Assembly (NCBI GenBank): GCA_033807695.1 | Contig: CM066305.1 | Location: 1,612,001-1,676,000 of the forward strand | DNA length: 64,000 nucleotides | Direction of reading: 5' to 3' | Source: Daedaleopsis sinensis | Lineage: Eukaryota > Basidiomycota > Agaricomycetes > Polyporales > Polyporaceae | In this document: piece after piece, positions 47,304 through 60,300 of the stretch | How the letters are laid out: each line of letters begins with the position of its first letter | Numbering within the stretch: position 1 is the stretch's first letter | Notes under the pieces: generated by a model | The model's input: the letters and a program-made list of their open reading frames with translations, nothing else | Database searches by the model: none | Told to the model about the DNA's origin: nothing | Program-made: the position numbers and the translations under genes

Positions 47304-48555
47304 CTACAGACGAGTAGTCATTAGGTGACCTACATCAAGTTTCTCGGCGACCGAGCAATTCTTTCCAGTCCGTCCCCACGTCTCGTCACAAGGAATATAA
47401 CTCCACACGTCAACGACGGTCTCCCCAGCAGTATGCGTCCCGCTCAGCTCGACGTCCACGCGGTACCTCTTGCACGTGAAGAGCTCAGGCTGCGAGACAT
47501 ACGCGATCGTCAGCGCGTCATGCAGTGGAGGCCCGTCGATGAACCCAAAGGTCGACTTATACGACTCGGCGAAGAACCCGATCAGAGTAGAGAGCATGTG
47601 CCGGAGGGGAGTGGATGCGGGCGGGAGGGGTCCGCCGATGGGTGCAGCGGAGGCCGAGGGGTCGAGGAGCGACGTGAGGATGGGGCGGGTAACGATAGCG
47701 GTGTGGGTAACATTGAGCGGGATCATGGTTTTCTTGATTGGGACGTCCAAGACGATCTGTGCTGCTTCAGCTAGATGAATTATGTCAGTTAGGCATAATA
47801 AGTCGCTACAAGGACATGATACGCACGATCGCATAGTATGTTGAACTCTAGGAAACAGGTCGACAGTGTCAGTTGTACGAAAGCCACGAGTAGCATAAAG
47901 ACTACGACCTGCAGAAGCCGAACGGTTGCCTATGCCAACGCCTCCGCCCATGAACACAAACTCTTCGATCCCATCCAAGAGGTCAGGGTACACGCTCACA
48001 AAGAGCGCGATGTTTGTCATCGGACCGGACGACACGACAGTGACTTTCAAGCCCTGGCCATTGTTCCAAGTCGCCGAAACGGCCTTGGCCATGCCTTCCA
48101 ATGCGCGGATTGGTGTTCCGTGAGCGGTGAGACGAGCTTGAACCTCGGGCCTGTCAGCAGAAGGCAAACCCTCTACACCGCCCAGGCCGTCGAGACCATG
48201 GATTTCCGGATCGTGCCTTTCGGGTCGAGTCAAGGGTTTATGTGCTCCAGGACAGACTCGGATGCCCTCCGCGGCAGCGAACGCGTACAGACAACGTGCA
48301 GCGTTGTTGTTGGTATTTTCCGCGCTCGCGTTGCCATGCACCTGTTTACCGAAGTTTTCATGAGCACCAAACACCTTGCACTTTCCGTTGAAATGTCGCA
48401 CCGTCGACACGCCGAGAAGGGTCACGTTAGGGCACTGCGCGGCGAGCATGATAGCCGTGGCATCATCGTGGCCCTGCATTGTTGTGAAATTGATGGGTAC
48501 AGACAGTGCGGCAGTGGATACTCACCGGATCGCAGTCAAGCCAAACGTATTTCAT
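47304..48555 (-). CDS. Inosine-uridine preferring nucleoside hydrolase family enzyme
   Basis: Exons: 48526-48555, 47909-48473, 47827-47847, 47304-47770 (360 aa). The calcium- and ribose-binding N-terminal motif DCDPGHDDA is formed across the first splice, matching the family DxDxGxDD. VVSSGPMTNIAL, the FMGGGVGIGN motif and FNILCDPEAAQIVLDVP are further family blocks; the last is assembled over a 21-nt exon. The C-terminal DGPPLHDAL is the usual second Asp/His region. The enzyme hydrolyses the N-glycosidic bond of ribonucleosides in purine and pyrimidine salvage. Preference for substrate cannot be read from sequence. It diverges from RRN3. Confidence 0.92.
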
Positions 48556-48996
48556 GGAAGGATGTGAGGATCAAGGTCACAGTTGGCGGCCACTCGCAAC
48601 TCGTTGTACTCTTATCAGGCTCAATCTGACCGCCGTGCAACTCATTAACACATGTACATGGAATACGTAGTGCACACACTGACACCAACTTCTCAACGGC
48701 ATTCGTTGGTAGTATCTTATAAATTGTGAATCAGAGAGAAGGAGTGCGACGAGTTGTCGCACAGGCTTGTTGAAAGGCCAATGTCATGGCAATGACTTGA
48801 GATAGCTTCAAGAGCCTGTATACTAGAGTGACTCTAGTAGCCTAGTAGTAGCCTCTACTAGTAGCCAACTAGTAGCTTGAGATGGGCGTTAATCCCGATA
48901 TGGTATGTCGGGGATTACCTAAGCCGTTTTTTGCGAAGCGGCGGGGACTCGGAGGGCTGAAGAAAGCCATCGGGTTCGAGCACGACTCAGTCAACG
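48556..48996. promoter_or_regulatory. Divergent promoter region with short AGTAGC repeats
   Basis: The 441 bp between the nucleoside hydrolase and RRN3 starts carry a cluster of CTAGTAG/AGTAGCC units at 48832-48875. Both promoters should lie here; no known factor site is recognised. Confidence 0.45.
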
Positions 48997-51629
48997 ATGG
49001 ACCCTCATTCTCGCTTTTCCCGCTTCAACGCCCGCCAGACAAAGGCTGGCCCCCTCGCGTCCGTCTCCCGCCACATGGACCAGCCATCCAAGCCCCGCAT
49101 CATCCTCGACAACCTACCTACTAGGAGCGGCTCTAAGACCCCTACCTCTAAGAGATCTTCCTCCATATCTTCATCCTCTACCCTTTATGCAGATCGTCCT
49201 ATTGCTACCAACTCTAGGGTCAAGCAAGGTATGTTACGATGCCCATCATACTTCTATCCTTCTTCCTTATACACCCAGATGAGCAATATAGGAAGGACAT
49301 GCACCTCGCGTTTGTTAACAACGCTCTGCATATGAAGACCCTGGTTCGTCCTTCTTTAAGATATGGTGTTATGTGTCTTACATATCCACCGCGCAGGGCA
49401 TCAGCGACGCGTTCGACGAACTAGTGGACCAATTCAACCCGAGGAAGATCGCCAAAGTAACACCAGAGGCTCCTTCGCCCGCTCCTCAACTTCGCCTATG
49501 GATCCTTGCCCTCTCTCATGTCGTTTCGCGTTTTGAGCGTGTCCATTCAGCACTCGTAGAAGCTATCGTCGATATGCCGTGGACGACTATGGATACAACC
49601 TTCGTCAAATCTTACACCAACTTCATCGGTATGTTAGTTAGCGCAAGGCCAGAGTACTTGTCCCTTGTACTGGGTAGAACTGCTCAGGGGCTCACATATC
49701 GTATGTCCAGTGAATCATCTCTCATCTCTCGTGTTCACCTTCTTTTAGAATCTGGACTACAAGCACTCGACTCCGGCTTGCCCGAAAGCTCGTCCAGACC
49801 ACTCACCCGTCGACTTGTCTACGACCGCATACACTATCTGTTGCGACATCTGATTGCGCTTGTCCCCACGTGTCCTTCTACTCTTCACCCCTCGCTATCT
49901 CGCCACTTTCCTCATAAGCGACAGAACCAGACCACTCAAGTGACCTACATTCGGAACCTGTTGCGTGTGACTGAGTACTGCCCAGAGATCGCAGACCGCA
50001 TCCTAGCTCTGGTGATTGACCGTGCTATTCAGATAGATGTGAGTGGATCGCCTGTTCGCCCAGAGATATGTACTGACTGCGCGTGATGCAGGTTGAGATT
50101 CAAGTGGAACTAGAGGAGCTTGAGGATCATCTGGAGTCGGAGGAGCAAAGCGAAGTGTTCGACCTAGATCCTTTTGATACTGTACTCGGTCAGGAGGGTG
50201 AAGACAGTGATTCGGAGAGTGATGAGGACGATGGAGATGGAGATGGGGATGGAGACAATCTGAGCGACATATCTTCCGATGCTGGTGACCCGGACGAAGA
50301 CGAGGACCAAGAGGACGTTGCAACTGACTTTAAGCACATCCAAGGCATGGTTAACAAACTCGACTCTATCCTCAAGGTTATCTTCGACCACTTCAATCAT
50401 AATCATGCCGCACACGACCCAGCTCTAGCTCCCCTACCCTCCTTACCCTCCACACCCATCTCACGATCTAATTCCCCCAGTCTATTCACGCCCTTTACGG
50501 AAATCCCTTCGATGACGCTCGAAGAAGGCAAAGTCATCCGCCGCGCGCAGTTCCACACCCTCCTCGCCATATTCGAACGCATCATCCTGCGCACGTTCAA
50601 ATCGCGCTACACTCAATTCGTCATCTTCTGGTACTCCTCTCTCGACCCCGAGTTCGCGGACCTCTTTCAGGGCATGCTCGTCTCCAAGGCGCTGCTTGAG
50701 GAGGACCAGCCCGCCGTCACGCGTGCGGCCGCCGCGAGCTATATCGCCTCCTTCGTCTCGCGCGCGCAGTTCGTCGACCGCGAGGGCGCGCGCCGCGTCG
50801 TCTCCGTCCTCTGCAACTTCCTCCGCTCGCGACTCGACGTGTTCGACGCGATGACGCAGATGGGCGCGGGCGGCAGCACGAACATCGCGCAGCACAGCCT
50901 GTTCTACGCCGTCGCGCAGGCGATCTTCCTTATCTTCTGCTTTCGCTGGCGGGACCTACTCGAGGACCAGGATGAGGTGGACGAGTTCGCACCCGCCCAG
51001 GGGCCGCCGAAGAAGTGGATGCCGGAGCTCGACGTCGTCCAGCGCGCGGTGACGTCCGAGCTAAACCCTCTCAAGGTATGCAGTATATTCCGGTGTTTTC
51101 TCGCACACGCGATGTTCACATTCTACCGCAGATCTGCTCCACAAACGTCGTGATGCAATTCGCGCGCGTCGCGCACGCGACGGGCTTCGTCTACTGCTAC
51201 TCGATCATGGACGCGAACCGCCGCTCTGACTACGCGCCCCCGCCACCCTCTGCGCCCGGCGCGGCCGCCCACACGGCCGCGAAGAAGTCGCGCGTGCTCG
51301 AGCACGGGATGACGTCCGAACTGAACACGTTCTTCCCCTTCGACCCGTACAAGCTCCCGCGCTCGGGCTCGTACATCCAGGGCGTGTACCGCGAGTGGTC
51401 GTCTGTCGCGATCGACGAGGACGAGGACGAGGGAGACACGGACGACGAGGCCGAGGCCGAGACGGAGGCAGAGGATGAGGAGGCTGCCGAACGGAAGGGT
51501 ATTTATGTGAACGGGGCCCGAACGTCTCAGCCGGACGAGGCGGACGGGCTCGGAGAGTCGTTCGGGGGTATGAGCATCAGTCCTGCCCGACCCGAGCAGC
51601 TCCAGCGGAGCCGGACACTCGTTGTATGA
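48997..51629 (+). CDS. RRN3: RRN3, RNA polymerase I transcription initiation factor (TIF-IA)
   Basis: Exons: 48997-49228, 49279-49343, 49397-50038, 50092-51075, 51132-51629 (806 aa). RRN3 bridges Pol I to the core factor at the rDNA promoter. Family features are the HEAT-like helices with DELVDQFNP, YDRIHYLLRHLIALVPTCPS and VTYIRNLLRVTEYCPEIADR, then the central acidic loop (about 40 residues of Asp/Glu, coded at 50160-50320). FERIILRTFKSRYTQFVIFW and LNTFFPFDPYKLPRSGSYI are near the C-terminus. A second acidic stretch precedes the end. The coding sequence from about 50680 to 51480 is markedly GC-rich relative to the rest, a base-composition shift within a normal gene. The start ATG splices in phase into DEQYRKDMHLAFVNNAL. 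Confidence 0.93.
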
Positions 51630-51978
51630 TGTTGAGGAGCTGCCCGCTGCCACAGCCAATAGTGTTGTGTCATGTATCAGTTGTCGTCCCGGTCGCAGTG
51701 TTTTGTCGCTTTTGTTTGCTCTGGAATCTATCGTCTTGTCACCCGCTGCACTTTTAGTCCGATGGTACAGTACGAAGAGAGAGTGAGATCCGTGTACGGT
51801 ATGCAGGAAGTTGAGTTCCTCACAACAGGAGTATCAGTGCAAAGCAAGAGCTAGCGGGCTATAACGCGTGCGATCATCGTCCGATGCGACATTAGGCGTG
51901 TAGACAGTATGTGAATCTATGCTGAACATGAACCGATATATGTGTACGTATGCTTGCAGTGTTCTGTATGCGTGTCGA
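51630..51978. other. Convergent intergenic region
   Basis: The 349 bp between the RRN3 and lipin stops hold no supported gene and are probably the two 3' UTRs. Confidence 0.5.
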
Positions 51979-54900
51979 TCATATGTAGTCGACGTTCCTC
52001 ATGTTGCCTGCGGCATCGATGGCTTCATCGAACGCCTCGTCCGGGACGTCCTCCTCATTCTCGCCCTCGTACCCGTGGTCCTCATCCCCTTCGTCCTCCT
52101 CCCCGAACACCATTTCGTCTTCCGACCCAGGCTGCGAGCCAGGCAGGGACCCGGGCATGCTGTTGATGCTCCGCCGCCGCTGCCCGCGCCGCGCCTTCTC
52201 GAGGTCGCCCGCCTCGTCCTCGTCGTACTCTTCGGAGTCGGAGTCGTGCAGCGTAGGCGTGCTCGAGCGCAGACTGCCGACCGTGGACGACGAGGACTGC
52301 GTGAGGTTCGCGAGGGTGTTGCTGAGCCGCTCGAACGACGTCATCTGCCGCAGCCGCGCCTCATCGCCGTTCGCGTCGCGTTTCTCCGCCTGCGCGCTCT
52401 CCGTCGCGGGAGGGGGAAGGGCGAACGACCGCGTAGGCTGTCGGCTGCTGACCAAGCTGAAGTTGCGGATGCGGGCAAACGTGCCGCGGTTGGACGTGTC
52501 GGATCGGGCGCTGAGCGCCGGCGAAGGCGGAGACAGGTCGGGGAGAGGGAACTCCTGCATGGGAGCCTTCCAGTAGTTGAAGTCGGTGTACTCTGAGGCC
52601 CATTTGCGGTTGATGGGCGGGAACATCTGGTCGACGAGGTCGGTCATGTGGATGTATGACGACTTATATCCAGCAAGCTCGAGGAGCTCCATCTTGACCT
52701 CGCCAGAGGAGTCGATGGTGAAGATGCGCGAGCTAGGGACGCTGACGCTTCGATATGACAACGCGTCGGTGATACGGTTGCCAAAGCCAGCGTAGAAAGG
52801 GTTGTGTAGGGGACCACCAAAAAGCTTCTGAATATCGCGCAGACAAGCCATCTTGAAGACCTCGGGTTTCCGCATAATCACCTCTCTGCGACTGGAATGA
52901 GAGGAGTCGGCGAAGAGAGCATGATATTACACACCGATGCAGGGAGGCCATCAGACGGTCAGGACTCATGATGACAGGGCCTTCGGGCAACTGATAATCG
53001 TTCTGTTTGATGCCCTTCAGATACTCGCGGGTAGAGTCGGCTTGGCCGATGGCTCTGGAGGTCAAGTACAGGATCTTGTAGCCATTGCGGCAGATGTCGG
53101 TGTAGAGCTTGGCAACGCCGACGTGTGTCCAATCACGACCGATCATCGTGAAGACGTGGCCTAATGCGTCAGACCTGTAGGAAATAATGTTGAACGACCA
53201 TAGCGAGGTGCGTCGCAATATACTGACTTTGTGATCGTTCCGTCAATATCTGACACCACGACGGAATCCGTGTAGTCCCACACAAACAGTCTCGCAGTAC
53301 ATGCAGCTACGCCAGTCGCAGATATCGAGAAGGTGACAGAGTTCGCGCCTGGCTTCAGGTCGAGAGATTTCTAAGTCCAGAGATCAGAGCCTATCGTGGC
53401 TTCGATGTCGGATGCTGAAACGTACCAACTGGTCGGAGGTCAACCGCAGCGTCTTCGCAAACCTTCTCGACTCGGGGATAGGCTGCGGCGTGCTTGACAA
53501 TGGTGGTGTCTGCTCCTCAGAGATCGGTTTAGGTGGAGCTGACGCAGATGTTGAGGTCCGGTGTATGGCTAGGCCAATCGCGGCATCTGGCTTCAATGTT
53601 CCCTAACAACAACTTCAGTATGAACACATAAAGTAGCGACGTTGTTACATACAGCTGTAGCGGAAGGTTCTGAGCTCCTGTGGTTCATGTCCGGTCTCAC
53701 CGTGTCCGCTCTTCGGCTACGACTCCACCAGCGGACCCATGAGGAGGATGTCGGCGTACGAGTGGTAGCGTTCTCATTTAGCGTCTCCGATGAAACTGAG
53801 GAATCTGTTGCGGTACGTTTGAAGCGTCGTCCGCTGTCGAATTCGTCCTCAGACCTGACAGACTCGTCCTCTGACAACGGTTGTGGTGAGCCTGGTCGGG
53901 AGGAAACCAACGAGTGTTTGTCGTGCAACGCGGCTTCTCGCCATGTCACTAGGGCTTCCATCAGTGGAGAGCCGTCCTCTCGCCTGATATATCTGTCGTT
54001 ACTTATTAGCCCCAGTGCTACCTGGAAGAGAAGATCGACTGACTTATCGCCAGCCCATCTCAGAACGAGGTTGTGTTGATGTACAATGCTGTCGTCGGTC
54101 AAGAAACGATCGAAATCCACCTTGCCTTCCTCAAAAGCTTGATAGTCCTCTACTTCATCATCGCCGCCTAGAGTCCCCGCGTGCAGCTTTCTCTGCCCCT
54201 CAGACGATTCCGACGATTCCGATGATATGAGGGCGAGCTCGAACTCCACAGTTCGACCCTCGATGAACACCCTGTAGTGTGTCGAGTCGTTCTTGTCGAC
54301 AGTGAGACGGCCACCTAAGCCAAACGATGCCACACCATCTGCATCAACGGCTCTCTCGCGTTCCTCTTCGTTAGCGCGCGCGCGAGAATGCTGTGTGTCG
54401 GGGACTTCTGACATCATGCGACCCTTCCCTTTACGGGAGGTCATGTCGGCCGGGGTCCCCGGTTGGTGTGCTTGTGTGAAGGACGTCCTGACCGGTGTCC
54501 TCTGAGGGAAATTGCCCCAATCCCAGGTATACTCATCGGCCTGGGAAGTGTGTATCGAAGACAATGAGGGAACATAGGCACGTCCTTGGGTGGCGGAAGG
54601 TGTACGGGTGACTGAAGCAGGGTGGCGAGGAGTTGAGTTGAGATCGTAGCCTTCCTCGTAGTCGAGTGGGGGCTCGGAAGTGGCGCGAGGAAAGGGGACC
54701 AGTGAGGGGGCTTCGGGAGGCGGGGAAGGGGTTCCTACTCAAGCATATAAGACAAAAGGAGCAGAAGGGCGATTGGACACTCACTAGAAGGGCCGGGTGT
54801 TTGATCTCGACTAGACGACTTAGAAGGAGCGAAGCCTCTTGCTCTGGTAGAGCTAGATCTCAATGTTGCGTCGGAAGCTTCTCGCGCGTGAGCGTTTGCA

Positions 54901-55894
54901 TGATAACCAGCGACATCGAATACCATGCCTGTGGGCATACACTTGAGATCCCGATGAGCACGAACAACACATTGATCGACTCACTGTCGGTATATGTGAC
55001 ATCTGGCTCACACGCTCTGCCGATTTCGCTCTCGGGGAGAATCTCGTCTCCTTTCTCCTTCGCGGCGGGACAGCCTAGCCCAGAGGCCCTCTGCGTAGCG
55101 GTATATGCTGCGGTAGCCTTGTCCTTCATGAACTCACGTTGACTCTTTCCCGCGTCCTCGAGAGCCTCGATGATAGTCTCGTCCTTGAGTTTGTCGGCCT
55201 CAGCTTTCTCGGTCTCCTTCGCCACGCTCATTATAGCTTTCCCGAGCTGCGCCGTTCGGGAGATGATGCCAGGAGCGCCCGAGTTGCCATCTTCTGACGA
55301 TTGACCGGGAAGTGGGGATGGAGGAGTACCTTCGCGCGACTGTCCTTCTGTGGTCGCATCTAGATCAAGGAACTCAGGCTCCTGGTCCTTTGGGGGAGGT
55401 GAAGCGCGAGCGCCGAATCTTCCTGTGTCGTTAGGGTGTGCATTGACTTCGCCGGGCTTCGTCGCTTCGAGAATGGGACTAGTGACAAGGTTGTCTGGGA
55501 CCTCTTCCTCAGTCTCGAAGACAAAGAACGCCTCTCCTGCGTCACCAATCTTCATATGAAACGGTACCAGTTGCCCGTTCACAAAGACATCGACCTACGC
55601 AACACAGTCAGATTAACTGGGTGTTGTCCACAGGGCATAATATACGCGCACCTTTTTATCCTGCGGTCTCAGAACCTGCCATTTGCCAAAGCGCACATGA
55701 AACGGAGAGCACACTAGTTCCGTCTCCTCGTCTGTAAGTGGATCGACGAGCCTCTCGGTGGGGTGTTCAGGAAGATCCTTGGGTCGGCGGACGACTATGA
55801 CGTCGATGGCGCCTGTGAGAGTGGAGGGGTTGATGTCCTTGTAGTACTGGTATGGAGCACTGATTGCGCTGACCGCACCACGAAGATAGTTCAT
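51979..55894 (-). CDS. Lipin-type phosphatidate phosphatase (Pah1/Ned1-like)
   Basis: Exons: 55652-55894, 54985-55594, 54785-54928, 53653-54734, 53426-53602, 53228-53370, 52935-53174, 51979-52885 (1181 aa). The N-LIP domain starts at residue 1 ([20 protein letters not shown], then [21 protein letters not shown]). A Ser-rich regulatory middle follows. The HAD-type C-LIP carries the catalytic DIDGT (DxDxT) within [19 protein letters not shown], then [17 protein letters not shown] and [10 protein letters not shown]. The acidic C-terminus is Asp/Glu/Ser-rich. The enzyme converts phosphatidate to diacylglycerol at the ER/nuclear membrane, controlling triacylglycerol and phospholipid balance; homologues are regulated by Nem1-Spo7 dephosphorylation. 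All catalytic residues are present. Confidence 0.93.
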
Positions 55895-56403
55895 CGCGAG
55901 CGACGACGAGGAAGGAGGATGGGAGGGGGAGACAGGCTGCAGAACGCAGCTCGATGGGGCGAACTTTCGTCCCGCACCAGTCCGCACCCCAGCCAAAACC
56001 GAATGAACGCCGGACAAGCATCGTCGACACGTGATATCACACATGGATCCGACCGCGACGAATAGCGGAAATACGATGTCAGGAGTCAGGCCTGTACGGC
56101 CGTACGTGTTAACCTTCTCCTCATCTGACTCACTTATCATCCTCGTCCTCTGCTCTGGTCACCTCGGTGCAGTCATACGCCCTCTCTCGACTCTTCATCA
56201 TCCGGGTTGGTCCACACGCTATGACATAGCAGGCAGTCATCCCTCACGTCGCACCAATCCACCGTCGCACCCATCCGCACTTCCGCCGAGTAGCATCATC
56301 ATTTAGGCAGCTCACGAGAGGACAGACATTTGTGATCACCCGAGTCTACGCCCGAACGAGAGATAGGTGCAATGTTGATGTATGAGAATACATGGGGATT
56401 CGA
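55895..56403. other. Intergenic region between lipin start and NDUFB9 stop
   Basis: About 510 bp. It should contain the lipin promoter and leader; the lipin reading frame stays open upstream to 56140 but without family similarity. No separate gene is supported. Confidence 0.5.
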
Positions 56404-57009
56404 TCAGTGGTGACCTCCCCCCCGACCGTGCGCCTCGTTGAATGGCTCGTGCTCGAACAGAGGGCCGACTGGAGGCTGGATGAATGGAGTAAGTCGGCAA
56501 ATTTTGTGCAACGCAGTCTTCGCGAACGTACCGGCAGGTTGCGCTCCCTGAAGGACGATTAGACAAAACAACAAGAAGCAGGAACATGAGGAGACGCACC
56601 ATTTCGTGCCATCTGGTGCCTCCGGGGCTGGTACGAGGACAGTTCAGCCCCCGACGAGTGTTGAAGATGCAATGTGTACTTACGCCGGTATGGGTCGGGA
56701 TGTTTCCGCGCTGCAAGAGCTGCCTCAGCCTTTGTGAAGATATCGGCGAGCGCGCGAGGATCGTGGACATCCCTGGAGGTAGCAACACCAAAGGTCGGCG
56801 AATTGGGAACGCGTGGGTGGTCTTGAACAGATTGTGAGTGTTATCGGTACGCACCTGTTCCTCTCAAACTCTGCCCGAATGGTGAGAGCGCGGGCCCTCC
56901 ACAAGTCTCGCTGGACAATCCAGTTTAGTTCATTCTGCAGGATGCGCCGGTAGAGAGACTTGACGTAGGTCCGGTGCACCGCTGTAAACGGCGACGGGAG
57001 GGACGACAT
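56404..57009 (-). CDS. NADH dehydrogenase (complex I) subunit NDUFB9/B22, LYR protein
   Basis: Five exons: 56855-57009, 56684-56772, 56600-56627, 56532-56547, 56404-56475 (119 aa). The LYR motif appears as VKSLYRRIL near residue 15, followed by the characteristic RDLWRARALTIRAEFERN. The next exons give DVHDPRALADI, HPDPYRPPEAPDGTKW and ERNLP. Two exons are only 28 and 16 nt, and the gene reads through only when both are spliced exactly. The protein is an accessory subunit of the mitochondrial complex I membrane arm; LYR proteins also bind acyl carrier protein. The length fits the fungal family (about 110-120 aa). A His/Gly-rich tail ends the protein. Confidence 0.92.
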
Positions 57010-57395
57010 GGTTTGGTGCTGGACGACGGACTTGGGCGCTCGCCAGGCTTGCGACGGACTTGGCGCTTGGGTGTTCACACAGTGTGACCGTGATTCCGTC
57101 ACAGACTCAAACACGGCCACGTGACGGACACGCCTACACGAAGAGACGCTCGGGTAGGGATAACCGCTGTTTGTACAGTATTTGCCCGTGTGGGCGTGCA
57201 GCTAGCTTATTACCACGGTTGGAAACGAACGCAAGACGGAGCGCAACGAAATTGGCCAGGCATCCTTCCTCTCTTCACGACCTCGACTTGTTCCCTGCTC
57301 GACGGTTCCACGAAGGCCTTACGCCAACACGCTCAACGCACACGACACTCCCTCAAGACCCGCAAGACTCAAGGTCCTCAAGAACTCACGCCAAT

Positions 57396-60300
57396 ATGAT
57401 CCCTCTCATCCCAACGCTCGCCCTTGCTTTCGTCTCGTTCATATGCTCAGCGTTCGTCATCCTTCGCATTCTCATTCCTATCCTCCCTCCCCACCCTCTC
57501 AGCCGTCGAGTACGCCCTGTAAGTTCTTCGTTCGGTTTCTGCCGCTCACAGACCAGCTGACAATGGTCAATCCCACAGTCCGAATTTGGTCTTCCTAACT
57601 ATCGGTCTATTTCTCCAGCAGACAAGAGTCACCTGTGGCTCGCTTCTTGCGACTTGCTCGCCCTAATTGTGTTCACCTGGCAAGCCCTTAGTGAGTACTT
57701 TGGTGGTGCCGCCGGGTACTCCGTGGTCAACGACCCCGCATCCGCTGCCAGGCTCTGGCTAGCCATGACCCTGCGCCAGACATGCCTTCTCGTCATCTCC
57801 GGGCTTACCCTCCTACACGTCCGCATGGGCAAGCCCGTTGCATTTGGAGGAAAGCACTGGATGCTGTGGGCTCCCACCCTCGTCCTCGTTGCAACGTCGA
57901 CTGCCATTGCTGGTGTGCTCGCCGCGACTAGCGTCAATAGCTTGTTCATCGGCCTTGTCGCCTACTCCACCACCATGTCGGTGTTCAGCACGGTCGCGTT
58001 CGGTTGCCTCGTTGGCACGCTTGTCATCATCAAGCGCAACCTTGCTGCCCTCGATGATATCCGAGACCCATGGCCCCCAGCTAAGGTTGTTATCGAGGAC
58101 AAGCCCCGTCCGAGCTTCGCGACTGAGGAAGTTAATGCGCTCAAGGACGGTATGTCGTGGATCACCTCTCGCGCCAGCTCTCGCTGCGAAAGTATCTCCG
58201 CATTCTCCTTCTCGACACACCACACCCACTCGCGTGCTCCTTCAAATGCGAGTGCGAGGATGCTTCCCCACCCTGCCACGGCATCGCACCCGTCTATCGC
58301 GGCCAAATCATCGTTCTGGTTCAACCCTGCCACTCCTTTTGGCAGTCACGAGTTCGTACCTCCTGTACCACCACTTCCTGCGCCATACCGGCCCAAGTCG
58401 TCTACTTCCGCGCAAATTAACGACGATCCCGACCCGTTCAAGCGCCAGGCTCCCCGCAATGGCTCCCAGTCGTCCTGGCTCACGGAACCTTCGCAGTACC
58501 AGCCCTCGCTCTCTAATTGGTCTTTCCCGACGACTCTTCCTCCCTCGCCTCCACCTACTGCTGCGTCTCTGCCTGGTCTTGGCTCCAACCTACTGCCATC
58601 TACTGCGGTCTCCCGTCCCACGACCCCGGCCATGGCAAGTGCGGAAGTCCTTGGTGGCTACGGTTACACTCCTGAGGCTGCTCAAGCAGAGAAAGGGTTC
58701 AATAGCTTTTCATCGTCCGCATCCGGCGACCTCGACATGACTATCTTCCGCACGAGTGGTTGGATGCTTATGATCTGGGTTCCTCAGGTGCGTTTGTCTC
58801 TTTTATACATTTCGTTCAAATCTAACAAACCTCTTCAGGCCCTCGCCCTCCCCTTCCTGTTCATGGCTTCACCCGGCTCTTCGATGAGCTCTGTTGGCTC
58901 GATACTGCTCATGCTTTCTGTCACGCTCTCGGCTCCCATCCTCGCTATCAACCTACTCTTCCGCTCCCCTATCCCCATCCCTACCGACCTATTCGAGACG
59001 TACAGCGAGCCTCCTTCAGCCGTCCTTCGCGCTCCCTCGCCCCAGAGCACCACTGTCTCTTACAAGTACTCCCATGAGTACAAGCGCAGCGGCAGTGTAA
59101 CGGTTGTGGAGTCCCGGCGTAGTACCGACGTCTGGCTTACGAACGGCGATGCGGTCGATGGCAAGAACAGGATCGGCCGCGCTCTCGGTATGCTTCAGCC
59201 CAAGCCTAAGCTGTCTGTTCTTCCTCCCGAAGGCGACATGAACTGTGACGAACCAATCACTCCCCCTCTGCCCATCCAGATGCAGCCCGCGCCATCTGTT
59301 CCCCCGACTCCCGCACAAAGCGAACGCAGCGTGGAGTTTGGTAGGACCCCCCGCCGCCCACGCAAGGAGAGCAAGGCAAGCTCGTACTACTCTGGAACCT
59401 CGGACGGTGCTGCGTTCCAAACGCAGATCATGATTGCTCAGCGCCACTACTCTGCTCTCGCGCAGACGATCGCCGTTCCTCCCTCGCCGACGGCTCTCAC
59501 TCACGCTCGTCATGCATCTTCGGACGATGCCATTGCCGTCAGCGGCGTGGAGACCAAGCCTACCACTCGCCCGTCTCAGCACCTCCGTGTTCGATCCGTC
59601 TCCTCCATCAATGGTAACACTAGCGTCGACTCGCGCTTCCCTGTCAGCCCTCCGCCTGCCTCCCCGCTCCCGCCTACGCCTCCCTCGGTGCGTGAGCGCA
59701 AGGCAAGGATGCTGTCGCATCGCAAGTCCTACTCGCAGAGCTCATCGTCTGCTGGCTTCTCGTTTGGTCCCATTGCTGGCGACGACATAGCGGAGATTGA
59801 TGCGCTTTCGGCTAAGATGCTCCCTCTCCTCGTCCCCGGCTTGACGGTTGGCAACGACATCCGCGTCCGCGAGGATTGGGGACTGAACCCGACGCCGCGC
59901 ACAATGAAGGCAACAGGCACGATGAAGAGCTCGAGGACGGTCCCTGTTGAGCTTGGTGGCTACTCGACCGACTTCTCGTCCCCCGACTGTCATTCGACTC
60001 CGCTCGAGCAGCAGAAGAAGGCCACCGCTCCAAGGGAGAGGAAGGCGTCCAACCACCGCCGCGGCCACTTCAGTCTACCCAGGTATGTATTCCATTTGCT
60101 ATATTATCATTCACAGCCTAATCTTGAATCTAGTCTCGGTCTTGGCAAGGACGGTATTCACGCTCTCTCGGTATGGCGCAACGACCTCAACCGCGCGATC
60201 GAGAGTAGGTTTGGGCAGCTGCCTCCAAACACGGTCGACAACAACTACCGTCGCAACACCATCTACGGCTTCGAGGGCGAGCTCGTCCCTAACTCCGGCT

